From assembly GCF_029892095.1 (NCBI RefSeq), contig NZ_JARZAE010000004.1, positions 5,518,001 to 5,582,000 on the forward strand: a stretch of 64,000 bases of DNA, read 5' to 3'. Position 1 is the stretch's first letter. Every line of letters begins with the position of its first letter. Shown piece by piece: positions 41,850 to 52,000 of the stretch. Under the pieces are notes generated by a model that did no database searches, had not been told where the DNA came from, and saw only the letters and a program-made list of their open reading frames with translations. This DNA comes from Kitasatospora sp. MAP12-44. Lineage in GTDB: Bacteria; Actinomycetota; Actinomycetes; Streptomycetales; Streptomycetaceae. The translations under genes and the position numbers were made by a program.

Positions 41850-42859
41850 ACGAGCTCCTCCTCTGCGGTCTCCAGCAGCGCCGCCTCGTCGGCCGGGAGC
41901 AGCCCGGCCTTGCGCTCGCGGTGCAGCCCCAACTCGCGCTCGTACGCCAGGACGTCCTGGACGACCTCCGCGAACGGCCGGTGCCGCAGGCCCGCGGCGG
42001 CCGCGCCGGAGTGGTCGTGCGCCATGAAGCCGTAGTCCTCCGGCGGCACCCAGAGCGGCAGCGACCTGTCCCCGCGCCACACCTGGACCTCGGCCTGCTC
42101 CAGCCGCTCGCTGGAGACCGGCACCAGCTCGGTGCCCGCGGGGCCGACCGCCGCCACGACGGCGGCCAGCAGCTCGCCGAACGGCACGGTCGGCCCGACG
42201 CCGTTGTACGTCCCGGTGATCCCCTGCTCGCCCGCGTCGACGATCCAGGCGGCCAGGTCGCGCACGTCGACGTACTGGGTCGGCTGGGCCAGGCTGTCCG
42301 GTACGACGACCCGGCCGCCCTGCGAGATCCGCGCGGCCCAGTAGCCGAAGCGGTCGGAGACGTCGCCGGGGCCCACGATCAGCCCGGAGCGCACGATCAG
42401 CGCACGGTCGCCGACGGCCTCGCGCACGGCGTTCTCACTGGCGACCTTGATGCCGCCGTAGAGATGGGGGTGCTGGATCCGCTCCTCGGCGTCGGCCCCG
42501 CTGGTGGCGGGCTCGTGCAGCGCGGCCTGCTCGTTCTGGCCGGTGGCCACCGAGTCCGCGTACACGTTGATCGAGGAGACGAAGGTCCAGTGGCCCGCCT
42601 GCGCGCCGACGGCGGCCAGCGCGTCGCGCACCCACGGGTACGACATGGTGGCCACGTCCACCACCGCGTCGAACTTCTGGCCGGCCAGCGGGTCGAGACC
42701 GTCCGGGGCGTTGCGGTCGATGGTGACGAGGGTGGCGCCTTCGGGGACACTCCCCGAGGTGCCGCGGGCCGCGCAGACCACCTCGTGGCCGCGCCGCACC
42801 GCTTCTGCCGCGACGGTGTGCGACAGGAAGGCGGTCCCGCCCAGTACCAGCATCCTCAT
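41846..42859 (-). CDS. NAD(P)-dependent epimerase/reductase (extended SDR-like)
   Basis: The 337-residue protein has a Rossmann start MRMLVLGGTAFLSHTVAAEA (a GGTxFLxH variant of the usual GxxGxxG), the NWTF-like TFVSSINVYAD strand, and YGGIKVASENAV, where Tyr-x3-Lys forms the SDR catalytic pair. Such proteins reduce carbonyls or epimerise; the substrate here is unknown. It lies between P450 and thioesterase-like genes with a 4-nt spacer and an ATGA overlap. It may reduce a carrier-bound or released ketone or aldehyde. Confidence 0.85.
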   Translation of the reverse strand: MRMLVLGGTAFLSHTVAAEAVRRGHEVVCAARGTSGSVPEGATLVTIDRNAPDGLDPLAGQKFDAVVDVATMSYPWVRDALAAVGAQAGHWTFVSSINVYADSVATGQNEQAALHEPATSGADAEERIQHPHLYGGIKVASENAVREAVGDRALIVRSGLIVGPGDVSDRFGYWAARISQGGRVVVPDSLAQPTQYVDVRDLAAWIVDAGEQGITGTYNGVGPTVPFGELLAAVVAAVGPAGTELVPVSSERLEQAEVQVWRGDRSLPLWVPPEDYGFMAHDHSGAAAAGLRHRPFAEVVQDVLAYERELGLHRERKAGLLPADEAALLETAEEELV

Positions 42860-42863
42860 GTGA

Positions 42864-44144
42864 TCACACGCTCCCGTGTGCCACGGGGCAGCCCGAGGCG
42901 GCGGGGGCCGCGGGGGCGGCGGTGTCCCTGGGCAGCCGGCGGTCGTACTTCACGGGCAGCGAACGCAGGCCCCGGCTCACCGAGTTGTCGTAGATCCACG
43001 GGGTCTCCTCCTCCGGTATCGCCAGGGCGAGACCCTCGAGCCGGCGCAGCAGGGTCGGGAAGACCACGTGACCCTCAAGGCGGGAGAGCGGGGCGCCCGG
43101 GCAGAAGTGCGCGCCGTGCCCGAAGGTGAGGTGGCGGTTGGACTGGCGGGTGATGTCGAGCCGGTCCGGGTCCTCGAAGACCTTGGGGTCGCGGTTGGCG
43201 GCGGCGATCAGCAGGTGCACAAAGGCCTCCTTGCCGATCTGGACGCCGTCGATCTCCATGTCCTGGGCCGCGACGCGCAGGGTGCCGCGGTAACTCGGCG
43301 ACTCGAAGCGCAGGAACTCCTCGACGGCCGAGACCACCAGCTCCGGCTGGGCCTTCAGCAGCTCCAACTGGTCGCGATGGGTGAGCAGCGCGTGGCTGCC
43401 GTTGCCGATCAGGTTGGTGGTGGTCCGCTGCCCGGCGATGATCACCAGCGACATCGTCGAGGCGATCTCGTCGATGGTGAAGGTGTCCTCCTCGTCGGCA
43501 GCCTGCAGCAGCTGGCTCACGAGGTCCTCGCCCATGTCGAGGCGGCGGGCCGCCAGCAGGTCGAGGATGTACTTCTCGAAGCCCGAACTGACCGCCTTGA
43601 GGCGGTTGTTGCCCTCCTCGTCGGCGTACGGTGCGCCGCCCAGGATGTGCGACCACTCGTAGAGCATCTCGCGGTCCTTGGTGTCCACCCGGAGGTACTC
43701 GAAGATCACCTTGACCGGGAAGACCCGGGCGAACTCCATCAGGTCGATCTCACCCGAGTCGGGGAGCGCGTCGATGAGGTCGTCGGCGATCTCCTGGATC
43801 CGCGGCCGCATGTTCTCCATCCGGCGCGGCACGAAGGACTTGCTGACGAGCTTGCGCAGCCGCGAGTGCTCGGGGGCGTCCGCGATGAGCATGTTGCGGG
43901 ACTGCACGGGGCTGTTCTCGTACAGCTGGTCGCGGAACCACTTCGGCGAGTTCTCCAGCGACTTGGAGATCCGCGGGTCGCCGAACAAGCTGAGCGCCGT
44001 CTCGTAGTCGGAGACGATGTACGCCTCGGCGCCCGGCGGGTGGTTGATGGCGCGGACCGGGCAGGTCTGGCGCAGGTTGGCGTACTGCGCGTTGCGGTCC
44101 TCCAGCGGGTGGGTGAAGAACTCCGGCGGGAGCGGCTCGGTCAT
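42864..44144 (-). CDS. Cytochrome P450 with Arg in place of the I-helix acid
   Basis: The 426-residue P450 has EEFLR (ExxR) and the heme loop FGHGAHFCPGAPLSR with the Cys ligand. The I-helix reads IIAGQRTTTN: the usual acidic residue of AGx(D/E)T is Arg. Loss of the acid occurs in some P450s with unusual oxygen activation or with PCP-bound substrates. AAAGGA precedes the ATG. It is the second P450 of the operon; the ferredoxin on the opposite strand could supply electrons to both. It has a Cys-containing tail (ASGCPVAHGSV) of unknown meaning. Confidence 0.92.
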   Translation of the reverse strand: MTEPLPPEFFTHPLEDRNAQYANLRQTCPVRAINHPPGAEAYIVSDYETALSLFGDPRISKSLENSPKWFRDQLYENSPVQSRNMLIADAPEHSRLRKLVSKSFVPRRMENMRPRIQEIADDLIDALPDSGEIDLMEFARVFPVKVIFEYLRVDTKDREMLYEWSHILGGAPYADEEGNNRLKAVSSGFEKYILDLLAARRLDMGEDLVSQLLQAADEEDTFTIDEIASTMSLVIIAGQRTTTNLIGNGSHALLTHRDQLELLKAQPELVVSAVEEFLRFESPSYRGTLRVAAQDMEIDGVQIGKEAFVHLLIAAANRDPKVFEDPDRLDITRQSNRHLTFGHGAHFCPGAPLSRLEGHVVFPTLLRRLEGLALAIPEEETPWIYDNSVSRGLRSLPVKYDRRLPRDTAAPAAPAASGCPVAHGSV

Positions 44145-44163
44145 GGGAATTCCTTTGCTTTCG

Positions 44164-45435
44164 TCACTGGGGGATCGTGTCGAGCGAGGTCAGCGTCCGG
44201 ATGCTCCGGCTGAGGGTGGGCAGGGCCGCCAGCGTCGCGATGGCGCCCACGGCGGCGAACACCCAGACCGGGCCCCACGCGTCGAAGATCGCCCCGATCG
44301 CGAGCACGCCGATCGGCGAGATGATCGTGGAGGTGAAGACGATGGCTCCGAGCACCCGGCCCTGGAGCTCGTCGGGAACCGTCTTGGCGGCGTAGGTGAG
44401 GAACAGCGCGTTGATCAGCGGGCCGCGGACGTACACACAGGCGACCACGATGCCCAGCGGGATGACCCCGGGGACCGTCATCAGCAGCAGCGCCGCGACC
44501 GGGCCGATCCAGTAGCCGCCCATGAAGACCGTCGACGGGCGGAGCCGCTTGGTGATCGGGCCGGCCAGCAGCGCGCCGACGAGCGCCCCGGCGCCGGCCA
44601 CCGACAGCGTCAGCCCGATGAAGGAGTCCGACGCGCCGCGCTCCTTGCCGGTGGCGATGACGGCCAGCGACATGCCGACCGTGTTGAAGGCGAGGTTGGA
44701 CAGCGTGATGCTGACCATCAGCGGGCGCAGCACCGGGTCCCGGGTGAGGTAGCGGAACCCCTCGAACAGGCCCTTCTTCCCCTGCGGATCGGTCGGCAGC
44801 GGCGTGCTCCGGACGAACAGCGTCAGGAACGCCGAGACCGCGAAGGAGACGCACCCGCCGAGGAAGGGCAGCGCGCGGGACACCCCGTAGAGCACACCGC
44901 CGATGGACGGCCCGGCCGTGATCGCGCCGAACCACCTGACCTGGTTCTGCGCGGTGGCCTGGGCGACCTGGTCGGGGCGCACCAGCTGCTTGACCATCGC
45001 CATGCCGGTCGGGATCGACAGGCCGTAGCAGCCCCCCGAGACGATGGCGACGCCGAACGTGATGAACACGTTCACCGGCCCCGCGAAGATCAGCAGGGAG
45101 AACAGCCCGAGCAGCGCCGCCCTGACCACATTGCAGACGATCAGCAGCTTCCTGCGGTCCACCCGGTCCGCCAGGACGCCGCCCCAGAACGACATCAGCC
45201 CGTTCGAGAGCAGCTGGGCGGAGCCGACCGCCCCGGCGTAGGCGGCCGAGCCGGTGCTCGCGAGCACCAGCAGCGGATAGGCGATCCCGGCCGAGTTCTC
45301 GCCGATCCCGGAGAGCGCCTCACTGCTCCACAGCGCCTGGAAGGACCGGTTGCGCAGCAGCGAGGGCTGCTCGGGCGGCGCCGGCTCCTCCGCCGCGAGG
45401 GTCGCGGTGCCCCCGCCGGCTTCATCGGCTGTCAT
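44164..45435 (-). CDS. MFS transporter, probable product exporter
   Basis: From ATG 45435, preceded by AAGGAA, the 423-residue protein has about 12 membrane segments and the MFS motif GGVLADRVDRRKLL after helix 2. The family is the MFS_3/enterobactin-exporter type common in natural-product clusters. Its start overlaps the end of the PKS gene by 14 bp and P450 follows, so it is cotranscribed with the biosynthetic genes. Export of the product and self-resistance are the likely roles. Confidence 0.9.
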   Translation of the reverse strand: MTADEAGGGTATLAAEEPAPPEQPSLLRNRSFQALWSSEALSGIGENSAGIAYPLLVLASTGSAAYAGAVGSAQLLSNGLMSFWGGVLADRVDRRKLLIVCNVVRAALLGLFSLLIFAGPVNVFITFGVAIVSGGCYGLSIPTGMAMVKQLVRPDQVAQATAQNQVRWFGAITAGPSIGGVLYGVSRALPFLGGCVSFAVSAFLTLFVRSTPLPTDPQGKKGLFEGFRYLTRDPVLRPLMVSITLSNLAFNTVGMSLAVIATGKERGASDSFIGLTLSVAGAGALVGALLAGPITKRLRPSTVFMGGYWIGPVAALLLMTVPGVIPLGIVVACVYVRGPLINALFLTYAAKTVPDELQGRVLGAIVFTSTIISPIGVLAIGAIFDAWGPVWVFAAVGAIATLAALPTLSRSIRTLTSLDTIPQ

Positions 45436-48400
45436 GGCCTGTTCCTTCCGCTGAGTGGGCGTCCTGCGGGAGCGCTTCGAGCAACTGCGCCGCGAGGCCG
45501 CCGACATGCGGGTCCTGGAGCATCGACCAGTGGTCGCCGCTCACCGGACGGACCGTCAGGCCGCCGGTGTACAGCCCCCGCAGGCTCCGGCCCAGCAGCC
45601 TGGCCTCCCGCCCGTCCACCTCGACCTTGAGCACCACGGTCGGGCAGCCGACCGGCCGCGGCCGGTAGCGCGAGAGCACCTGGAACTTGTCCAGCAGCAG
45701 CCGGCGCAGCGCGGGGTTGCGCCGGGCCTGCGCACCGGGCTGGCCCAGGCCCAGCGCCGCGCTCGCCATCAGGCGCAGATGGCCGAGGACGAACCCGGGG
45801 TCGGAGCCGATCGGCCGGTGCGCCCGGCCCGGGACGTAGGCGTCGAGGCAGACGAGCAGGTCCACGCGCTCGCCCCGGGCGTCCAGTTGGACGGCCATCT
45901 CGTGCGCCACCACGGCGCCGAAGGACCAACCACCGATCGTGTAAGGGCCGCCCGGCTGGGCGCGCAGCAGCGCCTCGACGTGGTCGGCGGCGATGTCCTC
46001 GATGGACCTGCGCGACGCGTTCGCGCCCTGCGGCTCCAGGCCGAGGACCGGGCGGGCGGTGTCCAGGCTCGCGGCGAGGGCGCGGTAGCCGAGCGAGGAC
46101 GCGGCGGAGTCGGCCACCAGGAACAGCGGCCTGCCGGTGCCCTCGCGCAGGACGACGGCGCCCTCGGGCGGCAGCGGCGTGCCGGAGCCCTGCTGCCGCT
46201 CGGCCAGCTCCAGCAGGTGGCCGAAGGTGGCCTCGCGCAGGAACTCGGCGGCCGAGACGGCGACTCCCGACCGCTCCCGCAGCTGGGCCATCAGGTTCAG
46301 CACCGTCAGCGACTCACCGCCGAGGGCGAAGAAGTTGTCCGCGACGGACGCCGAGGGCACGCCGAGCGCCCGGCACCACAGCTGCTCCAGCAGGATGCGC
46401 AGCGGCGAGCGCCGGCCGGCCTCGGCTGCGCGGGGCGGCTCGGCGGCGATCGGCTGCTCGGACTGCGGGTCCTGGACGGCGAAGGGGTGGCCCGGCAGCG
46501 AGCAGATCAGCGGCCGCTGCCCGGAGCCCGCCGGCGCCTGCGGCGGCAGGATGTCGAGGCCGTGTTCCCACAGCGTGCCCAGCGCCCGCAGCAGTCCGCT
46601 CTCGCCGTCCTCGGCCCGGCCGAGCATCGGCACGGTCGCGTGGGACGGGTCCCAGTCCGGGTGGAAGCGCAGGGCGCCGAGCATCGTGCTGCCCGGGCCC
46701 AGCTCGATGAACGTGTCGCAGTCCGAGGCGAGCAGGGTCTTCATGCCCTCGTCCAGCTGCACCGTCCGGCAGATCTGGGTCGCCCAGTAGTCGGGGCCGC
46801 AGACGGCGGCCGGGTCGGCCCAGTCGCCGGTGACGTTCGAGATCAGGCGCTGGGTGGGGAGTTGGGTGTGCAGGGTGGGGATCAGCTCGGCGAGCCGGTC
46901 CGCGACCGGGGACAGCAGCTCGCAGTGGGCGGCCCGTTCGACGTTCAGCAGCCGCTGGTCCAGGCCCTTCAGCGCGTCGCCCTCCAGCAGCTGCGTCATC
47001 TCGCGCAGCGGGCCGGAGAGCACCACCCCGCCGCGGCTGATCATCGCCACCGCGATCGGGCCGCCGAGCGGGACCCGGCGGGCCACCTCCTCCAGCGGCG
47101 CGTTGACGGCCACCACCCGGCCGGGCTCGGTGGTGCGCAGCTTCTCGGCCCGCTCGTAGACCAGGCTCGCCGCGTCGGTCGGGGACCAGACCCCGGCGAG
47201 GGCGGCGGCCGCGTACTCGCCGAGACTGTTGCCGAACAGGGCGGCGGGCTTGAGCCCCCACTCGGTCAGCTGGCGGCCGAGCGCGTAGCCGAGCGCGAAC
47301 ACCCCCACCTGGTGGTGCGCCCAGTCGTCGAACCACTCGCGCGGGACGTCGGCGCCGGTCACGATCGGCGACAGGTCCACCGCGTAGCCGGCGCGGACGA
47401 ACTCGTTGATCTCGTCGAAGGCGGTGCGGAACTCCGGCAGCAGCCGGTAGGCCGGTGCGCCGGCCGCGTGCCGCAGCACGCCGTGGCCGGGCAGTAGGAA
47501 CGCGACCTGCGACAGCGGCGCGCGGGGGGCGGGCTGCGGCGCGGCGCGCAGCAGCTCGGCCGCCTGGGCGCGGTCCTGCGCGACGAAGGTCTGCCGGTGG
47601 GGATAGGTCCGCCGGCCCGCCAAGGTGCGGGCGACCTCGGCCAGTTCGAGCGTTTCGTCGGCCTCCAGACGCTCGGCCAGCTCCTGGCTGAGCCGGCCGA
47701 GCGCCTGCGGCGACGCCGCGGACAACGTCAGCACGCGCGGCCCGGGCTCGGCCGCCGGCCGCTCCCGCTCGGGGGCGGCCTGGAGGATGACGTGGGCGTT
47801 GGTGCCGCCCACGCCGAAGGCGCTCACCGCCGCCGTGGGCGTGCCGCGCTCGGGCCAGGGGCCGGTCTCGGTGCACACCCGGAACGGTGAAGTGTCCAGG
47901 TCCAGCAGCGGGTTGGGGCTGGTGAAGTGCAGGGTCGGTACCAGCTCGCGGTGTTCGAGCATCAGCACTGTCTTGATGAAGCCCGCGACGCCCGCCGCCG
48001 CGCTGGTGTGGCCGATGTTGCTCTTGACCGCACCCAGCCAGGTGGTGGCCTCCTCGGGCACCGCCTCGAAGGCGTCGGTCAGCGCGGCCACCTCCACGGG
48101 GTCGCCCATCGGGGTCGCCGTGCCGTGGCACTCGATGTAGTCGATCTCCGACGGCATGACCCCGGCGACCTTGTGCGCGTGCCGGATCACCTCGCTCTGA
48201 CCGGTGATGGACGGAGCGGTGAAGCCGAGCTTGTCGGAGCCGTCGTTGTTGAGCGCCGAGCCGCGGACCACCGCGGCGATCCGGTCGCCGTCCCGCAGGG
48301 CGTCCGCCAGGCGCTTGAGGACGACGACGCCCACGCCCTCGCTGGGGATGGTGCCGGCCGCCTTCGCGTCGAAGGGGCGGCAGTGGCCGTCGGGGGAGAG

Positions 48401-49051
48401 CACGCTGGCCTGCTGGTGGAGGTAGCCCCACTCGCCCGGGGGCGAGACGGCGACGCCGCCGGCCAGCGCCACATCGCACTCGCCGCCGAGCAGCGCCTGG
48501 GTGGCGATGTGGATGGCCGTGAGCGAGGTGGAGCATGCGGTCTGCACGGTGAGTGCGGGCCCGCGCAGGCCGAGCTTGTACGCCACCCGGGTCGCCACGA
48601 AGTCCTTCTCGTGGCTGATCACCCGGACCAGCGGGCTCAGGTCGTCCGCCGAGTCCAGCAGGGTCCGGTCGGAGCCCGCGTACACGCCGATCCGCCCGGG
48701 GAACCGGCCGGGGTCGATGCCCGCGTCGTCGATGGCGGTGGAGGCGCATTCGAGGAAGACCCGCTGCTGCGGGTCGATGTTCGCCGCGTCCGCCCGGTTG
48801 TAGCGGAAGAACGGCCAGTCGAAGTTCCGCGAGCCCGCCAGGACGCCCTTGGCCGGCACGAAGTCCGCACGCCGGACGAGTTCGGGGTCGGCGCCCTTGG
48901 CGAGGAGGTCCTCGATCTCGAAGCGGGTGATGCCTTCGACGCCGCCGCGCAGCAGCTCCCAGAACTCGCGTACGTCGGCCGCGCCGGGGTAGCGGCAGGC
49001 CATCCCCACGACGGCGATCGACCGTTCGTCGGCCGGCTTGGTGGCGCTCAC
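45422..49051 (-). CDS. Type I polyketide synthase module KS-AT-ACP-TE
   Basis: The 1209-residue protein has KS (~10-425) with the active triad TACSTS (Cys173), ECHGTATPMGDPVE (His309) and KSNIGHTS (His348). AT (~515-820) has GNSLGEY (Ser609); the usual GQG near the AT start reads LPGHGVL. ACP (~890-960; FFALGGESLTVL) and TE (~985-1195; GGWSFGAVVAHEMA, SGDHWSMLQDPHV) follow. No KR, DH, ER or methyltransferase is present, so it would add one unreduced two-carbon (or substituted) unit and release the chain. GTG 49051 overlaps the NRPS stop (GTGA). AT specificity cannot be called by eye. Confidence 0.94.
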   Translation of the reverse strand: MSATKPADERSIAVVGMACRYPGAADVREFWELLRGGVEGITRFEIEDLLAKGADPELVRRADFVPAKGVLAGSRNFDWPFFRYNRADAANIDPQQRVFLECASTAIDDAGIDPGRFPGRIGVYAGSDRTLLDSADDLSPLVRVISHEKDFVATRVAYKLGLRGPALTVQTACSTSLTAIHIATQALLGGECDVALAGGVAVSPPGEWGYLHQQASVLSPDGHCRPFDAKAAGTIPSEGVGVVVLKRLADALRDGDRIAAVVRGSALNNDGSDKLGFTAPSITGQSEVIRHAHKVAGVMPSEIDYIECHGTATPMGDPVEVAALTDAFEAVPEEATTWLGAVKSNIGHTSAAAGVAGFIKTVLMLEHRELVPTLHFTSPNPLLDLDTSPFRVCTETGPWPERGTPTAAVSAFGVGGTNAHVILQAAPERERPAAEPGPRVLTLSAASPQALGRLSQELAERLEADETLELAEVARTLAGRRTYPHRQTFVAQDRAQAAELLRAAPQPAPRAPLSQVAFLLPGHGVLRHAAGAPAYRLLPEFRTAFDEINEFVRAGYAVDLSPIVTGADVPREWFDDWAHHQVGVFALGYALGRQLTEWGLKPAALFGNSLGEYAAAALAGVWSPTDAASLVYERAEKLRTTEPGRVVAVNAPLEEVARRVPLGGPIAVAMISRGGVVLSGPLREMTQLLEGDALKGLDQRLLNVERAAHCELLSPVADRLAELIPTLHTQLPTQRLISNVTGDWADPAAVCGPDYWATQICRTVQLDEGMKTLLASDCDTFIELGPGSTMLGALRFHPDWDPSHATVPMLGRAEDGESGLLRALGTLWEHGLDILPPQAPAGSGQRPLICSLPGHPFAVQDPQSEQPIAAEPPRAAEAGRRSPLRILLEQLWCRALGVPSASVADNFFALGGESLTVLNLMAQLRERSGVAVSAAEFLREATFGHLLELAERQQGSGTPLPPEGAVVLREGTGRPLFLVADSAASSLGYRALAASLDTARPVLGLEPQGANASRRSIEDIAADHVEALLRAQPGGPYTIGGWSFGAVVAHEMAVQLDARGERVDLLVCLDAYVPGRAHRPIGSDPGFVLGHLRLMASAALGLGQPGAQARRNPALRRLLLDKFQVLSRYRPRPVGCPTVVLKVEVDGREARLLGRSLRGLYTGGLTVRPVSGDHWSMLQDPHVGGLAAQLLEALPQDAHSAEGTGHDSR

Positions 49052-52000
49052 TTGTGCCCCGCCTTCCGGACGAGCTGCAGCACGCCGGTCGGAGTGGGCG
49101 TCAGCAGGAGGTCGCGCAGCTTCAGGGTCACGCCGTGCTGCTCCTTGACCAGGCGGATCAGCTGGACCGCGCCGAGCGAGGTGCCGCCGCTGACGAAGAA
49201 GTCGGTGTCGGCGCCGATCTGCTGCGCCTCGCCGCCCGAGCGGGTGCCGGTGCGCTCGATCGCCTCGGTGAAGAGGGCCGAGATCCGCGCCAGCGCGTCC
49301 TCGGCGGCCGACTGCGCGGCCGCCGAAGCGGCCGGGGCGCTCTGCCCGGCGGGCCCGGCCGCCGCGGCGAGGGCCTTGCGGTCCACCTTGCCGTTGGGCG
49401 TCAGCGGGATGCTCTCCACCAGCGCCCAGAGCGGCGGCACCATATAGGAGGGCAGCGTGCCGGAGAGCAGGTCGCGCAGCTCGCCGGTGCCGATCCCGGC
49501 GTCCGGGGCCAGGACGACGGCCGCGACCAGCCGCTTCTCGGCGCTGTTGTCGCCGGTGACCACGACCACCGAGTCCTTCACCTGCGGGTGGGACTTCAAC
49601 GCGTCGCTGATCGCGCTGAGTTCGATGCGGTAGCCGCGGAGCTTGACCTGGTCGTCGGAGCGGCCCAGGTAGCCGAGGCGGCCCCGGGTGTCGAGCCGTA
49701 CGACGTCACCCGTGCGGTACAGCCGCTCCTGGACGTCGGCGGAGAAGTGCCCGAAGCGCCGGGCGGTCTCCGCCTCGTCCCCGACGTAGCCGTCGGCCAG
49801 CCCCTCGCCGCCGGTGTACAGCTCGCCGACCGCGCCGGGCGGGACCTGCCGCCCGCGCTCGTCGAGGACGTACACCCGGGTGCCGGGCACGGGCGTGCCG
49901 ATCGGCAGCGGTCCGCTGACGTCCTCAGGGCGGCGCACGGTGTGGGTGGTGGTGAAGGTGGTGTTCTCGGTCGGCCCGTAGCCGTTGGTGATGACCAGCC
50001 CGGGGTGCCGGGCCAGCGCGCGGGCGGCGTGGTCGTGCGGCACGACGTCACCGCCCGTCAGCAGCTGCTTCAGGCCGCCGAGCGAGGCCGGGGCGAACTC
50101 CTCGACCAGCCGGAAGAGGCCCGCGGTCAGCCAGGCGACCGTCACCTCGCGCTCCAGCAGGAAGGCGCCCAGCTCGGTTGGCGAGGGCAGCGCGTCCGCC
50201 GGGTACACCTCCAGGGTGGCGCCGGTCAGCAGCGCGCCCCAGACCTCCAGGGTCGAGGCGTCGAAGGCCAGTGGTGACAGCCGCAGCATGGTCTCGCCCG
50301 GACCGGTCCGGACGAAACCGGCCTCGTGGACCAGGCGGATGACCGCGCGGTGCGGAACGCTGACGCCCTTGGGCTCACCGGTGGAGCCGGAGGTGAAGGC
50401 CACGTACGCCTGCCGCGCCTGGTCCGCCTTGGGCAGCTGCGCCGACTCGTCCCGCTCGGGTGTCCACGACGCGTCCCAGATCCCGACCGTCGCGACACCC
50501 TGGAGCGCCTGGTGGCCGGCCGCCTCGGGGACGACGAGTGCCGCGGTCGGGGCGGCCTTGGCCACGATCAGCCGGGTGTGCGCGACGGGGAGGTTCAGGT
50601 CCACGCCGACGTAGGCGGCGCCGGCCGTCAGGATGCCCAGGATCGCCACCGCCTCGGCGATCGACCGCTCGACCCCGATCAGCACCGTGTCGCCCGGCCG
50701 GACGCCCGCCTCGGCCAGCAGCCGTGCCTGCTCGGCGGCGGCCGACGCCAGCTGCGCGTAGGTCAGTTCAACCGACCCGTCGCGGACCGCCACCGCGTCC
50801 GGGAAGCTCTGCGCGGCGTCCCGGAACAGCTTGTCCAGGGAGGTGGCGGGGAACTCCTCGCGCACCGCGTTGATCGCGGCTAGCTGCGCCCGGCGCTCCT
50901 CGGAGAGGCAGCGCACCTCCTCCAGCGCGAGGTCCGCGGAGCCTGCCAGCTGCTCGGCCGCCGCCCGGAAGTCGGCGATGAACCCGGCGGCCTCGGCCTC
51001 GTTCCACACCGCGGTCGCGTACTCCAGGTGCCCGGCCAGCGAGGGCTCCGACTGCCCCACGAGCAGGGTGAGATCGAACTGGGCGCCGCCGCCGTGGCCC
51101 TCCTCGATCCGGACGTCCAGCGTCCGGGTCGTCAGGCGCTGCGGGACGAGCTGGTCGTGCATGCCGAAGCAGACCTGGACGAGCGGGTGGCAGCCGATGC
51201 TGCGCTCCAGGCCCAGCCGGGCGACCAGCTCCTCGAACGGCAGCTGCCCGGCGTCGATGCTGAGCGTCAGGGAGCGCTGCACCGAGCGCAGGTACTCCGC
51301 CGCCGTTTTGTCGTCGTCGACGTCGATCCGGACCGGCACCAGGTTGCCCGCGACCCCGACCAGGTCCGCCAGCTCGGCGGTGCCCCGCCCGAGCAGCGGC
51401 ACGCCGACGAGCAGGCTGCGGGCGCCGGTGGTCCGGCTCAGGGTGAGGCCGAAGGCCCCGAGCAGCAGGGCGTAGGGCGTGATGCCCAGCTCCCGGGCGC
51501 GCTCGCCGACCGCCGCGCTGGCGGCGCCGCCCAGGTCGAGCGGGGCACGGGCGCCCGCCGCGTCCTGGACGGGGGGCCGCTGGCGGTCGGCGGGCAGTTC
51601 GAGCACGGTGGGGACGGCAGCCAGCTGCCCGGCCCAGAACTCGGCCTGCTGGTCCCACAGTCCGGCGGCCCGCTGCTCCTCCTGGCTGCGGATCAGCGCA
51701 CTCAGGGCGACCCCGGGTCCGAAGGCGGTGGGCGCGCCGCCCGCCAACTCCTCGTAGTGGGCGAAGACCTCCTTGAGGGCAAGGCCCACCGACCAGCCGT
51801 CCAGCACCATGTGATGAGCCGTCAGCACAACGGCCTGGCGCCCCGACGGATGCGCGAAGTGCAGGAACCGTACGGCGGGCGCGGCCTTCAGGTCGAAGGG
51901 CCGGCGCGACTGCTCGTCCGTGGTCCGCCGTACGTGCTCCTCGAAGTCGGCCGGGTCGCCGTCATGCGTGAAGCAGTCGAACTCCGCGCTGTGGGCGGCG

